Below, one piece after another: positions 1 through 11,707 of a stretch of DNA of 64,000 nt; the stretch's first letter is position 1; every line of letters begins with the position of its first letter. Source of the DNA: Zoroaster sp. YZ-2022 (taxonomy: Eukaryota; Echinodermata; Asteroidea; Forcipulatida; Zoroasteridae); the NCBI GenBank assembly GCA_029582265.1, contig CM055816.1, forward strand, positions 36,924,857 through 36,988,856, read 5' to 3'. The position numbers and the translations under genes are program-made. The notes under the pieces are model-generated. The model did not search any database, was not told the DNA's origin, and saw nothing but the letters and a program-made list of their open reading frames with translations.

Positions 1-151
1 AAGGCTTCAAGATGTGCGTTCACATGTTTACTTTTGAAATTGATTCCTGGTTTGAAAGTAAATTTCCATTTTTTTTTCAATGAGAATAGAGGGATTATCA
101 TAATCAAACTTGAATATTGAGTGTATTTCCCCCGTTTATTTCATTTTGTAG

Positions 152-319
152 TCACAAACAAAGGTATAGTCTGCATTGTTGTCCTCATCGCAGTAGGTGT
201 AGGAGGAGGCATCATCCTGGCTATCATCCTGGCTATCATCATTTTCCTCATTTACCTCATTTACCTCATTTTCCTCATTGTTCTAAGGAACACATCACCT
301 AAACATCTAAACACAAAAG
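152..319 (+). CDS. Transmembrane exon of an unidentified membrane protein (partial)
   Basis: A 168-bp open segment lies between a good acceptor (TTTTGTAG before 152) and a donor (AAAG/GTAAAT at 319/320). Both borders fall after the first base of a codon (phase 1-1), as is usual in immunoglobulin-superfamily genes. It encodes about 30 consecutive hydrophobic residues (Ile/Val/Leu/Gly, with Leu-Ile-Tyr repeats), then a basic Arg-Asn-Thr-Ser-Pro-Lys stop-transfer segment. This is a single-pass membrane anchor; the ectodomain would lie left of the window. The overlapping frame starting at 117 is a His/Pro-rich shadow. The gene is not identified. It could belong with the Ig exons further right, but those are on the opposite strand. 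Confidence 0.5.
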
Positions 320-609
320 GTAAATGATACCTTCTCCGTAATGGGTCTACATGTACCTGCGGGATGGTATCCATGATTTTTTTTCTAGGGGAGTACTATT
401 TGGGTTATTTATAATATTATGATGTATTGGTCCAGACTGACACGCAAGGTCTCAAAAGGAAGCAGTGCAGTCTGGGAGGGATTTATCCGGCGTGTGAGAG
501 AACTGTAACTCGTGCGCGCACCCGAGCGTTTAGTGCAGATGGACCGTCTGTGTCTCTAGTTTAAAATTGCGTCTAGTTAAGGTGTGGGGGGGGGGGGGTT
601 AAAGAGAAG

Positions 610-715
610 CACTGTACAGTGAAGTACCACAGTCACGGCCAGGATTCGAACCCACATTCTGACGACTCAGACATCAGAACAAAAGTCTGATGCGCTAGAC
701 CACTCGGCCGTGGCA
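610..715 (-). mobile_element. tRNA-derived SINE head (Leu/Ser-type, degenerate)
   Basis: On the minus strand this begins with an acceptor-like and A-box sequence (GGCCGAGTGGTCTAG), has a perfect 5-bp anticodon-type stem (TCAGA/TCTGA), a long variable arm and a B box (GGGTTCGAATCC). The T stem pairs poorly and the loop does not give a sensible Leu or Ser anticodon, so it is a SINE or tRNA pseudogene, not a working tRNA. A poly-G run at about 586-598 adjoins it. Confidence 0.6.
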
Positions 716-899
716 CCCCAGATTCCTTATCATGATTTGGTTATTACATTGTATTTTCATTCAGAACATAAAAAATCAAATCAAAAGTATTTTAAGATCA
801 TTTAACACAAATACTCGGTATTTAGTTCCTTAATAATCAGCGCATGATTAGTATTGAGTGTCATCATGATTACTTAAAGTTGTACAGTCATGGATCTAG

Positions 900-1310
900 A
901 CGGGTGGCCACAGTAAACAGGTGGCCTAATAAAACAGGTGGCCTAATAGGTGACCACAATTATCATTTGGCCATAAATGACAAGTGGTCTCAGTCTCAAT
1001 TAGCATTGGCCACAATGGACAGGTAGTCACAATAGACAGGTGACCACATACAGTGAACATTTGGCCATAAATGACAGGTGGTCTCAGTATCAATTAGCAT
1101 TGGCCACAATGGACAGGTAGTCACAATAGACAGGTGACCACAGTGAACATTTGGCCATAACTGACAGGTGGTCTCAGTATCAATTAGCATTGGCCACAAT
1201 GGACAGGTAGTCACAATAGACAGGTGACCACAGTGAACATTTGGCCATAAATGACAGGTGGTCTCGGTCGCAATTAGCATTGGCCACAGTATGGCCATAA
1301 TGGGACAGGT
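900..1310. repeat. 90-bp minisatellite
   Basis: The motif CATTTGGCCATAA recurs at 964, 1058, 1148 and 1238, so the array has a period of about 90 bp with roughly four copies. Shorter partial units (GTGGCC, GGTGACCACA) occur at 900-960. Long ORFs on both strands here come from the repeat and are not genes. Confidence 0.9.
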
Positions 1311-1403
1311 ATACATTCTTTACCTTTAATACATGTACCTACATGTACATTATTATATAAAAACCTTACTTATCTTATGTTTGTTTGTGTGTGTTTTTTA
1401 CAG

Positions 1404-1428
1404 ACAGTGACAGCATGGAACTTGCAGG
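1404..1428 (+). CDS. Candidate 25-bp cytoplasmic-tail microexon
   Basis: A T-rich tract ending in TTTTTTACAG precedes 1404 and GTAAAT follows 1428. Entered in phase 1 from the transmembrane exon ending at 319, it stays open and reads Asp-Ser-Asp-Ser-Met-Glu-Leu-Ala. Short tail exons are common after membrane-anchor exons. It rests only on splice signals and phase, so it is tentative. Confidence 0.3.
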
Positions 1429-2549
1429 GTAAATTATGATCATTACTCTGTCTTGTTGTGATTACTTTGTGTATGTGCCTGTGTGTCACTACGAGTATGT
1501 CTAAGGTGTAAACCGAGGACTTATAACAAAAGGGAACAATAGGTCCTCGGTTGGCGGTTATTGTTAGCAAATGTCCTCAGTTGAAAAACATGTACAAATC
1601 TAATGGGAGAAGCCTCAAAAAGTTTTAAGTCCAACAGCAAAGAGAACAAAAGAGGCGAACAATAGGAGGTCCTCAGTTTACACCTTAGACAAGATGTGTA
1701 TGTCTGTGTATACATATATCTGTCCACCTGTTCCCTTCTTGGTAGTCTGTGTTTCAAATCAGTCTCACACGGCCGTACAAATTAATCAGCAGTGGGCAGA
1801 TGTTAGTTTTGTCACTAACAAGTGTTCGACGTAGACAGTAACCAACCAATTTGTAATTCTCGGCTTATTAACTGTTCACCTATTAATAGAGGGAGGTACA
1901 TACATATATAAACAGTTGACATGGCTTTTTTTCACAATCAGTGGTGTAACTTGGTTGCTCAGGTGTACAAAAATTCAAAAATTGTATTTCTACTCTTGTC
2001 AAATTACTAGACATTAATAATTTTGGAGCTTAATCTTTTTGTTGAAGTATCCAAAATAATTGGCAAACTTGCTTACAGTGTATATACGTACCATAATGTT
2101 TCAAGCAGCAGAAATGGTCTTTATTTGATTTATTTTTATCTCTTATCTAAACATTCTTGATGTTATGAGGAGAGTTTGTACAAAATGTCAACTCTGCATA
2201 CAAATCCACACACATTTGTCTGGTGGAAAATAACCCTGCATGGTTACAGTACTCTAAAGGTCATGCAAAGTGTACAGAAACAACACTTATACTGTATGCA
2301 GGAACATTGCCATTCATTTCACATCCACTGTACTGTACACAGTACAAATTGGTTCATCAGTTACTCACTTACTGTATGTGAACATACACACAAATGGTCA
2401 GTCTGCCGATTTACAGTGCATATGTGTTGACCAGCAGTTTGTACAATATCAATCATGTACAATATACGCGTACACTAGTAATAATGTACATTTACATACA
2501 TGTGGTACTCCAGATTTTGACAAAAACCCTGTAAACCTTTAAAAAGTAC

Positions 2550-2909
2550 CTTTGACTTGAAGAGTTACAGTGATGTCTGCGTCAGTATCTGTTGATCCAT
2601 CTTGCCTGTTGGTAGCTCCACAAGTCAGCTGCTGCATTGCAGGGATCTCAAGGATGTCAATAGCTATTGTACTAGAGCTGTCTACCAATCTGCTGTCATT
2701 AGTATTGGAAGAGTTTATACCGGGGATTCCTTGATGAAGGGATGTGGTTTCAAGGGTCCAGGTTTCAAGGGTCCAGGTGTAGACTGCAGCAGGCTTGATG
2801 CTGGGTGTGTAACAAATGAACTGATGGCCACCTCCTGCTACCAATGTGACAAAATCTCTATCGTTGTAGGTGGTATCCTCATATGTCAATGAAATAGAGT
2901 GTGTTGGTA
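2550..2909 (-). CDS. Immunoglobulin-like domain exon (partial gene)
   Basis: A 360-bp open segment on the minus strand has acceptor TTGTACAG before 2909 and donor AAAG/GTACTT after 2550, with phase 1-1 borders. The translation has the Ig signature: first Cys (QFICYTP), core Trp (YTWTLE) and second Cys (QLTCGA), and ends in a beta-strand-like DITVTLQV. A six-residue WTLET duplication comes from a short tandem repeat in the DNA (GGTTTCAAGGGTCCA-like). It probably encodes one extracellular domain of a cell-surface Ig-superfamily protein; the family within that group cannot be named. It would follow the exon at 5020-5364 in the same transcript. Confidence 0.65.
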
Positions 2910-3842
2910 CTGTACAATTGAACAAACAAAACAACTTATTTTCTCAACTTAAGACATGAGATCTACATACATACATGTAGGCGATTCCGCGGCGAAGTGA
3001 ACATGACTAAAAAAAAATTAAATTCGATGCTTAATCTGTATTTTCACTTTACAGTTATTGAAAGACAAGGATCAGGATTAAACTTTTTAATCAAAAACTT
3101 ATCTCTACATTTACAAAAAATACGTTTCCCTCCAAATTTTGCAATTTGACTGAAAACCAAATTAATTAAAAAATTTAATAATGAATTGCCGGTAATGTGA
3201 GTTACCGTGGTTGTCTTTGTATTCAGTAGCAATCTTCATATTACGACGTCAAGCTTGCAGAGAAACAAAAATACAGGCTTAAGGTGCCGCGCATTGAAGC
3301 GCGAACATGGTGCACGTTGGAACATTACTGTTTTTAGTGTTCTAGCCTGTGATTGGTCAGTTTTTGGCACTGTGCGAAGCTTTTTGAAGTTTCAACCAAT
3401 TACGTTTGTTCTTCTATGTAATGTATTTATCTATGATTTGATTACTTTTCTCAACATTGAATAAATTGAAGATCGCCCAAGCAAAATATTAGGCGTGCCC
3501 CTTACTGTTTCCCGTCAATTGGAAAACCGGTAAATAAATTTTTTTGAAAGACGAATAACCTGTCTATCTATACATGTTCAAATCTACTGCAGTAATTCAA
3601 TAACATGTTAAAATGTGTCTTTTTCTAAACCCGAAATTTCCGTAAAAAACGTTAATGTTTTTATCACAAAATCTGTAGAAATAATTGTATTCCTTTTTCA
3701 ATAATTAAGATTGAACAATACACTCGGTGGGTTTAGTAGTATCAACTCAAATATTTTTTTAAAAGAAAGGTTCAGATGTGACAATTTAAAAAATTGACAC
3801 TTTTAAAATTGACAGCTCATTATATATGCAAATATCAATATT

Positions 3843-3870
3843 GTGCGTGCGTGCGTGCGTGCGTGCGTGC
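3843..3870. repeat. (GTGC)n microsatellite
   Basis: About seven uninterrupted GTGC/CGTG tetranucleotides. The surrounding 2910-5019 holds no other recognisable feature apart from low-complexity tracts (poly-T, poly-G at 4037-4047). Confidence 0.9.
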
Positions 3871-5019
3871 CATGCATATTTTCAATTAAACGGAAGCACT
3901 TTTCAGAATTGCGCACTGTCTGAACATAGAGCTCTATGGTCTGAACAATCATGGACAGCCTTGTTAGAATACTGGAACAAGAATTGATTGGTTTTGATTT
4001 GAGGCAATGGGGACATGCATTTCCCACTTTTTAGGGGAGGGGGGGGGTTTAACGACAGTATAATTGCCCCCCACTATTTTGATGGCCCATACAAAAACAA
4101 GCCTAAAATAATTATTCATGCCTACACTGAATCCCGAGGAGTATTCTACAGCTTTTCTTGCAACCCCACTGCTAAGCATCATCAGACAGAATACATTACA
4201 AACTTGAAAACGCATACGTGTAGTGCATGAGAGCACACAGAACCAACACATTTCCAGGGCCATTTAGTGACCCTGGTGCCCCTGAAGCTTGCTTCGATCC
4301 GGATTTATAAAAACATGTTTTTACTGCAATAATTTTTTTTTATCAGCTCACAGTTGTTTTGTCCTAAGAATTATGTCTAAAAGCAGAGTAAGCCCCCATT
4401 TTTGTCAAATCCTGGATCCGACAAGCTGCCTGCAGGGTCTCATCTCGCCACCAGTCCACCTGCCCCCAAGACGAATACAAAATTGGTTTGGACACGTTGG
4501 TTTGGACTATTTAGACCCTACCTGTCAAGCCTACCTGTCCAGGACAGTCCAGTGTCCATTATCTAGTCTGTCCTATTAACCTGTGTTCATTGTATGCCTG
4601 TGTTTAGAGTCTAACTGAAGCCAAACCTATCTTACTAATTTTAAGGCCAGAAAAGCCTGAGATTGCACCAGAGAGAATCTAATCCAAATATTTCCAGGGT
4701 CCTAAAACGGGACCCTAATTATCTCCACACTGTAATATCTTGCTCGCTCACAATTTTTATCACCAGCTAGTTTGGATAGGCAGTTTCAAAACCGAGTTCG
4801 CTTTGGACAGGCAGTTTTTAAATCCTAAATGAAACCATGACTGCTTGCATGTCCCCACCCCGTTCTCAGTCGCGATCAAAATCACATGTACATGTATGGA
4901 AGCATTGTTTCAAAATACCCTGTACCATGTACTGCAATTGGTCCAGTGCAAAAACATAATAGTCAACTACCCGGTTTTAATAATTAATACATTGTGTACA
5001 CATTAAATGTACAGTGTAC

Positions 5020-5364
5020 CTCTTATTCTTGTGTGGAATAAATCCAAAGGTTTTCCTGACGGCAAATTGGCTTGACACCAGTATTTCTTGTCATCATCTA
5101 AGGTGACTGACTTCACAGTTAAGGCATTGTTACCATGTGTGTTATCATACACATAATGGCTTTGGTCAATGGTTGTACCATAATCAACACTGCTCCCAAA
5201 TCTACTGACAATATAGACGGTGCCATCTTCGATATCCGTTACATCCACGTCACTGAAACGCCATTCTATGCCACTGTAGGGCTCACTGACAGTACAGGTA
5301 AGTGTTGTATCTTCTCCAATATCCACCCATGAATCACCATGAACTGTGACCTGGGAGACAGCTA
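5020..5364 (-). CDS. Immunoglobulin V-like domain exon (partial gene)
   Basis: A 345-bp open segment on the minus strand is flanked by acceptor TTTTCTTGCAG (before 5364) and donor AGAG/GTACAC (after 5020), phase 1-1. It encodes SQVTVHGDSWVDIGEDTTL, then Cys (TCTV), Trp (GIEWRF) and, near the end, the typical strand-F motif D-D-K-K-Y-W-C. It is therefore one complete Ig fold. It lies 5' of the Ig exon at 2550-2909 on the same strand, with the same phase, and both probably belong to one cell-surface or secreted Ig-superfamily gene. No signal-peptide exon is seen within the window. Confidence 0.75.
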
Positions 5365-5952
5365 CTGCAAGAAAATATAAAAATTTATCACAGTTTACAC
5401 ACACCAATCTTGTAGTCCAGACCACAGAGTCCGAAATTTTGCCTGTAACCCTACATGTACATGTGGCTGTCGATAATCGAGGCAGTCGAGTTATGTAATG
5501 CGAAATACAGGTATTTTAAAATATTGTTGAACTTTCATTTATTTGACCCTAACTCCCTAGACCCATTTGCTTACACATAACCTGAATCCACCAAAATCCT
5601 TCAGTAGTAAAGCAAGCACATGACATGTTTGCACAGATGTATTTCTAATCTGTGATACATGTACATGGCCAGGGACCCTCCCTGCATGCATGGAGCAATA
5701 AACAGTGTCCACTGACCCAAGCACTGACCTTGCAATCACTACAACAAACATGGATGTACACTGTACCATGGAAAGGAAAGTATGCCTAATAACCCCAATC
5801 CTTCACTTTAGCAAAGAGCATGTACATGTAGCATGTAACCTCAATCCTTCAAAATCCTTCACTTTAGCAAAGAGGATTTTAGAGGATTTGGGAAGGTTAG
5901 GGTTAATTGATGGTATATATATATTATGTACATGTAATAATACCTAAACTTA
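5365..5952. other. Non-coding, no clear feature
   Basis: Intergenic or intronic AT-rich DNA. A short local duplication (AATCCTTCACTTTAGCAAAG) occurs at about 5798 and 5857. Palindromic TACATGTA motifs are frequent, as elsewhere in the window. Confidence 0.5.
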
Positions 5953-7421
5953 CACCTTATTAGGGCTGTGCTACATGTAGGTATCCAGGTATACAGATAC
6001 CCGACCGAAACTGTCATTACCTGGTTCAATTTTTTCGGTTCCAATTACCCGAAAACGACTTTTGAAAGTTTTAACTTAACATTTAAGCCACACAAATGGA
6101 AGTCTCAGATTTTTTTAAAACAAAATGTGTGTGGGGAATGGGGATGCAACGAGTCGTTTTTAATATAGCGGTGGGAAATTATTATAGCAAGTCCACATTT
6201 ATTATAACTCTAATAAAACTTGTGTTTGTACTGGTTATTTTATACATTCGGGAGAATTTATGTGTTTTTACAAAACTGTTTATGGGTAGCCAGTAGGCTT
6301 GGGCGGTTCCACAATTTCTGGAACCGATTCGGTTCAAAAAAAAAAAATCGGTTCCGAGTCGGAACCGGTTCCAAGAGATTCAAACAAAAACATAAGGATT
6401 ACAGAAAAAAATAAAACATACGGTCTATTCAAACTCCGTTGCGTCTTTGATACGAAGGCGTTTCAATTTTCAACCGCAAATGCAGTGATTATAATTTTGT
6501 TTAATTTAAAATAAGTTTCAGAAACTTCAAGGAAACGTTTTAGAAACGTTAAGCTAAGTAAGATATTTGTTCCCATTATCCTACCGTTAGCAAACAACGT
6601 TATCAGCCCTTCTGTACATGTACATGCCATGGCTTTGTACATGCTTCAGGGGTTGGAGCATGTAGCTCCATGGTTGGAGCAATCATGGAGGAGCAACTAA
6701 GCAATTGCACCACCCCCTACAAGGTACCGTACTACCGTCCAAGCCATATTGAAAGTACATAAAGAACACTAGCAACATGACTGTTAACTTCGTCACAAGT
6801 TTATCCATATTTCGGGGCCACCTTGATCACTCCACTTCTCAAGACACGTGCTGTCAACATTTTTAACAACATCTCCGTAGATGTAACTAAAGTATCCATG
6901 TTATGGGGCCAATTTATAAACAATTCGGTGACGCACAATGATACTACTGTTGCATTCCCCACTTTCGTGGGTCAACGAAATAATAGTCGGACACAAACTT
7001 TGTTGTGACAATCTCAATCAATGGGGTTGGTTTATTATTAACATCACTATTTAACAATAATAACAGGCACTAGTAACATGTATGACAGGAGTGGTAGCGT
7101 ATAGGTACATGTCAATAGTTAAACTTATATACTTGTGCTAAGTTCCGAATAGGGTGTACGAATACCAACTATTGGGTACAGTCAGTGGGGACCATCGTTC
7201 GTTCATGCGGCTGTCAACTCGGCATACGGTACGGGCACTGCTATACCGAGAGACGGGCGGCTGGTCGGTCTCTACGACGGGGACCACCGGGGCTTGACTA
7301 CACCGGGTGTCTGGACGGGGCCAGAGTGTGTATCAGACCGTATTAGCTACATGTAGGCGAACCAATGGCCATATCGACGCCCTGCACCATTGGTTAACGA
7401 ACGAGGCTCTGGACCGTAATA

Positions 7422-9000
7422 CACTCATCAAACAAAGTTAAGGACCACTTTTTATTTTTAACATATTTTCTTTATAGCACATATTAAGGACCAGAAAATG
7501 CCTACATATGAATGTCCTGTATGACCTCCAAGACACAGTAATCGATTTCACATGTGGTTTGTTTCAATTGTTGCATAACTTCTTTCTAAACTTGTCACAA
7601 CCTGAAATTGGGTGTTTTTGGTGTGTCAACTTTTTCACAATTTTCACAATTTTAGCCTGAATGTCTTGTCATCAATGTCAGTAGCGAGTATGGCCTCCCC
7701 CAGCTGCAATAACAGCCTGACACCGCTGTCTCATTGAGTTTATCAGACGATTAACATCCCTGACATCAATCGCATCCCATGCAGCCTCCAAGGCCACACC
7801 AAGCTGCTGCAACCCATTTGGCTGCACTTCAAGCGCTTCAATACTCCTCCCCATCATGTCCCAGACATGTTCTATCGGATTCAAGTCCGGGGATTTCGCT
7901 GGCCAGTCCATACGCTCAATTCCATGATCCGCCAGGTACTGTGTCACCACCCTTGCTGTGTGGGGACGGGCGTTGTCGTCCATGAAAATGAAATTTTCCC
8001 CAGCGTTTTCTGCAAACGGAACCACAAAAGGTTCCACGATTTCATCTCTGTACCTCACACCTGTAATTGCTCCCCTTGGGACCACGTAGAGACGAGTGCG
8101 GTGACCGTAGCTGATTCCGCCCCACACCATGATGCTGCCTCCACCATAGCGGTCATGTTCAGCGATACAGGCATCTGCAAATCTCTCTCCCTGTTGTCTC
8201 CAGACTCTAACACGTCCATCATTGTGGTCCGCGCTGAATCTGCTCTCATCTGAGAACAGAACACGGCGCCATTGCTGTTGGGTCCATCCCACATGGTCAC
8301 GAGCCCAGTTGAGACGGATTCTTCTGTGAGCAGGGGTTAATGGGATGCATTGCAGTGGCCTCCTGGCATGCATGTCGGCTCTGTGAAGTCGGTTACGGAT
8401 GGTTTGATTCGAAACAGTCATCCCAGTTGCAGCAGCGAATTGGTGATTGAGTCTGCGAGCACTACTGAAGCGGTTGCGACGACAAAGAGTCACTAAGTAG
8501 CGGTCATTCCTCGCAGTTGTTGCTGATGGGCGGCCAGTACGGGGTCTCTCTGAGTATCGCCCTGTCTCCCGGTGTCGTTGGTTAGCGCGACTGATGACAC
8601 TGTGAGACGCACCCATCATCTCAGCTACTCGTCGCTGGCTGAAGCCAGCGTCCAGCATCCCTATGGCTCGTGCAACCTCTACTTCACTCAAGTGGCGTCT
8701 AGGCATCTCTCTTGTCAGAATACTGCCTGAGCTTGGTGGGAAATGCAAGGAAAAGCACTTGCATGGACTTTTGTACCACTTTATGTGGTCAGCTGACACA
8801 ACAAAAACACCCATTTTCAGGTTGTGACAAGTTTAGAAAGAAGTTATGCAACAATTGAAACAAACCACATGTGAAATCGATTACTGTGTCTTGGAGGTCA
8901 TACAGGACATTCATATGTAGGCATTTTCTGGTCCTTAATATGTGCTATAAAGAAAATATGTTAAAAATAAAAAGTGGTCCTTAACTTTTTTTGATGAGTA
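7422..9000 (-). mobile_element. Complete Tc1-like DNA transposon (level 4)
   Basis: A 1,579-bp element is flanked by TA (7420-7421) and TA (9001-9002). The uninterrupted LTR at 24760-24775 shows the single TA empty site. Terminal inverted repeats are about 200 bp (7422-7620 and 8802-9000), starting CACTCATCAAA / TACTCATCAAA, longer than the shortest Tc1 repeats. The inside encodes one uninterrupted transposase on the minus strand. It is the youngest insertion in the nest. Confidence 0.95.
7678..8706 (-). CDS. Tc1-family DD34E transposase, apparently intact
   Basis: 342 residues from the Met at 8706 (MPRRHLSEVEVARAIGMLDA), the normal length of a Tc1 transposase. The frame stays open upstream to 8814, but those residues are encoded partly in the terminal repeat and are unlike the family. 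The N-terminal half has a helix-turn-helix (FSQRRVAEMMG) and a GRPS AT-hook-like motif that bind the inverted repeats. The catalytic domain has Asp in FSDESRF, Asp in FMDDNARPH and Glu in LNPIEHVWD, with exactly 34 residues between the last two (DD34E). It excises and reinserts the element at TA sites in the nucleus. There is no stop or frameshift, so it may be active or only recently silenced. Confidence 0.95.
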   Translation of the reverse strand: MPRRHLSEVEVARAIGMLDAGFSQRRVAEMMGASHSVISRANQRHRETGRYSERPRTGRPSATTARNDRYLVTLCRRNRFSSARRLNHQFAAATGMTVSNQTIRNRLHRADMHARRPLQCIPLTPAHRRIRLNWARDHVGWTQQQWRRVLFSDESRFSADHNDGRVRVWRQQGERFADACIAEHDRYGGGSIMVWGGISYGHRTRLYVVPRGAITGVRYRDEIVEPFVVPFAENAGENFIFMDDNARPHTARVVTQYLADHGIERMDWPAKSPDLNPIEHVWDMMGRSIEALEVQPNGLQQLGVALEAAWDAIDVRDVNRLINSMRQRCQAVIAAGGGHTRY

Positions 9001-10249
9001 TAGTTCGGTATATCGCACTGTCATGGATCGGATCGGATCGAGTCGCATAGATTTCATTCGGAACCGCACTTCTCCGAGATCTGGAAATCTTGGGGATTAT
9101 ATAGAAATCTGGGGCCTAGGAATGAATAAAACATAAGCCTATTTTAGCGTCTTAGCCAATGAGAAGCTTGGCTTCCGCGTCTAAGGGTAGAAACGTGTGC
9201 AAAATCATGACATACAACAGGTCCTTGTTCCATATAAGGAAAGGTATTTGACGAAAGTGAAGTGATCGACAACTTAGAAAGGAGGGCGTGTTCAAGGGGA
9301 AAATGCTTACCAGGCATGTTAAGCTATTTGCTTGGATGCTAAGCTATTACTGCATGAGGTGGAACAGCGGCTGTGCTTGGGTTAGGGAGCATTACACGCG
9401 GGCCACGGCTATTGACTGAGCGGGTCAGTCACGGTGACTGTTTGGCCGTGGTTCACCCACGAACCGTGTTCGGTGTGAAGGGGTGGACTCCGAGGAAAGT
9501 ATTCGGAAAATAGACTAAGTCCAAAGGACGGCTTGAAGCCACGTGGCGGGAAGGTGTGGCACGCACGCAAGGCTCTCGCTGGTGTTGCATTATGCATTGC
9601 GTTGGCACTGGATATGCATGAGCAAAAGTAGCGTCCTTGTATGGATTGCATATTCATAGCGGACAATCGAGGGTCCGGGGAAACAACCCTGGGACTTAGA
9701 CTGCTTGAAATTGCATCGTAAGCAAAGTATTGGAAGTGGAAGAAGTGAACTATAAGGGGTGCTAATATTTATAAAAATCAAAGGGTAAGATTCGTAACAC
9801 TACTAATGCACAGAGATTGCGGTTTGCATCAGTTGCATGTGTTGCGCCACACGTTTGCTGCAGTCTAGAGTTACATTTTGTCGGTCACTCATCAAAGAGA
9901 ATCGGGTATTTTGACTGGAGCCGGTTCTCGGCTCTAGAGTTGGAGCTCAGACAACTAACTGTGTATTTCAATTGGAGCCGGGTTGGAGTTAGAGTCGGGT
10001 TTTTTGCTGGAGCCGGCTCTGACTGGGACTCGGCTCCCAGCCGGCTCTGGGACTCGGTTCCGGAACCGACTCTTGCGAGTACCCGGTTCTTTAAAAAAGT
10101 GGAACCGCGGTTCCAATTCTCAATTTGGAATCGGGTAGAACCGGGTACCCGCCGGAACCGCCCAAGCCTAGTAGCCAGGTATCTGAAGATTTCCAATTTC
10201 GGGTATCCAGTTCCCAAAATAACCGAAAATGCACAGCCTTACAACTTAT

Positions 10250-11707
10250 CACCAAAAAACTCACCCCCCTTGACTTTCCCCATAACATGTGGTTGTTTTG
10301 CAAGTCAATGAATCCGCATGCACGTGGCAATTCCGATTAGGCTTATTATAATAAGCCTTATCGGAATTGAGTGCGCAATGATTTATGGGAGTTGGGTTTT
10401 GGGAAAAAAGTCGTCTACAAACGCACATGTTTGTGCAGAAAGTCAATGGAGGAGAAAGGTGGTCGGCCAGCAAAATTGTGGAGAAAATCTTTAAGCAATC
10501 AGTTAAATTATAAACAGAACATTTTTGTAATTAAGAAAACTACGCAAATGGAGGAATTCTCAGCTGATTTCTGATCCCCTGAGTGTGACGACCATATTTT
10601 AGTCTCTTATGCATTTTTTTTTCTAAAAAAGGGGTAAATTGCAGAAATTTCATCGTTTTTAATAAACAAATTAAGCATTATGGTCAAACCGTGGTTAAAC
10701 CCACAACAGAAAAAATAATGATGATTATAAATTTGGGGTGTCGGTCGAGCGTAAAATTAAAAACATAAAAAAATAAAAAATAAAAAATAAAATAACTTAA
10801 AAAATTAATCAATCAATCTATCAATCAATCTAATATTAGAATTGCCTATTTTAATCCCCTCTGATGAAATATTGTATAAATTACAGCTTTTGTCAAACGG
10901 CAATAAATTGTTGTTCCTACCGCTAATCAGATTGTATACAAAATAATAACAATTGAATATCAGGAACATATAAAAAAAAAGGCAAGTGGCACAAAAGCAC
11001 TTTTTTCTCCTTTTTACCATCCTTAAATTTATATACATCATGATTTGTTGTCAATGGGGAAAATATTTCTAAAAGAAAATATGTTCCAAAAACTAAAATG
11101 AAGAGCTTCTTGGCCGTTAATAGTGATAGAGTTTGCCTAAAAAGTATTGCAAATTAGAATATACATGTACAGGGGAGTCCGGCACTTTTCATGTTTTTGT
11201 TTTTTTAGGAACCCCACAAGTTTACTACCATGGGAAAGAGAATTTGAAGAGAATGGTGTAAAAAGTGAAGTTGTGGTTATTTAAAGCCTCAAAATTAGGA
11301 GTTTTCAGTCCGTCAGTTTTTCACTTACGCAGGGCAGCTTATATTCATATTACAAAACTTTCTGCTGTAGCCATTAAGAAAATAACAAGATGGTCTTTTA
11401 ATTTCACCATACATGTAGATGTCCTAGATTACCTTAAACAATGATCTGGAGGTCTCCCTTCCTGTGAAAATCAGCTTTGATATTTCAAATCATAAAAAAA
11501 AACTTAAGATGTTTATTTTACATGCCGAGTCGACCCAAGACTGCAATGCACAGAGATAGATAGTAGTCATGACAATACAATGTCACACATTTATTTTCAT
11601 GTTGGCAACAACTTAATCCATATTGAGTACAATAGTACATTACAGATTATTAATATTAAGCACAGTTAACAATATGTTAAGTGTAAATTACAGTTTGACA
11701 GGATTTA
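10250..11707. other. Non-coding; palindrome and half of an inverted repeat pair
   Basis: 10329-10367 is a near-perfect palindrome (arms AATTCCGAT..AGGCTTATTAT). 10352-10475 is a degenerate inverted copy of 17700-17830. The remainder is AT-rich with homopolymer runs and a TCAATCAATC repeat at 10805-10830. No gene is visible. Confidence 0.6.

Larger units (their letters stand above)
6948..9799 (-). mobile_element. Ty3/Gypsy solo LTR (level 3), interrupted by a Tc1 element
   Basis: On the minus strand it runs from TGTTACGAA (9799) to GGGAATGCAACA (6948), matching the complete 5' LTR at 23993-25234 end to end. Without the Tc1 insertion it is about 1.27 kb, the size of that LTR. No internal retroviral-like sequence adjoins it, so it is a recombinational solo LTR. 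The flanks read ..CTAC and CTAC.., a 4-5 bp target duplication. Confidence 0.85.
6294..10170. mobile_element. Inner hAT-like element (level 2)
   Basis: It has a perfect 17-bp terminal inverted repeat (starting TAGGCTTGGGCGGTTCC at 6294, ending in its complement at 10170). It is flanked by a perfect 8-bp duplication GTAGCCAG (6286-6293 and 10171-10178), a hallmark of hAT transposition. Both ends carry many subterminal GGAACCG/GGAGCCGG motifs, probable transposase-binding sites. About 1 kb is its own sequence; no transposase is left, so it is non-autonomous. A Gypsy solo LTR interrupts it at 6948-9799. Confidence 0.85.
5961..10241. mobile_element. Outer hAT-like MITE (level 1 of a nest)
   Basis: The ends are TAGGGCTGTGC at 5961 and its near-complement GCACAGCCTTA ending 10241. 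They are flanked by CACCTTAT (5953-5960) and CAACTTAT (10242-10249), an 8-bp target duplication with one mismatch, as hAT elements make. The element itself is only about 0.4 kb; the rest is nested insertions. Subterminal GGTATCC/CCCGA motifs are shared with the related element at 11708-13653, which identifies the family. Confidence 0.75.

Noticed and set aside
996..1316. 106-residue ORF with repeated Cys-Pro-Leu-Trp-Pro motifs, minus strand
   Set aside because: It is the 90-bp minisatellite read in one frame (90 is divisible by 3, so the frame stays open); no splice or family evidence.
7779..8300. ORFs overlapping the Tc1 transposase on either strand
   Set aside because: They are shadows of the transposase reading frame.
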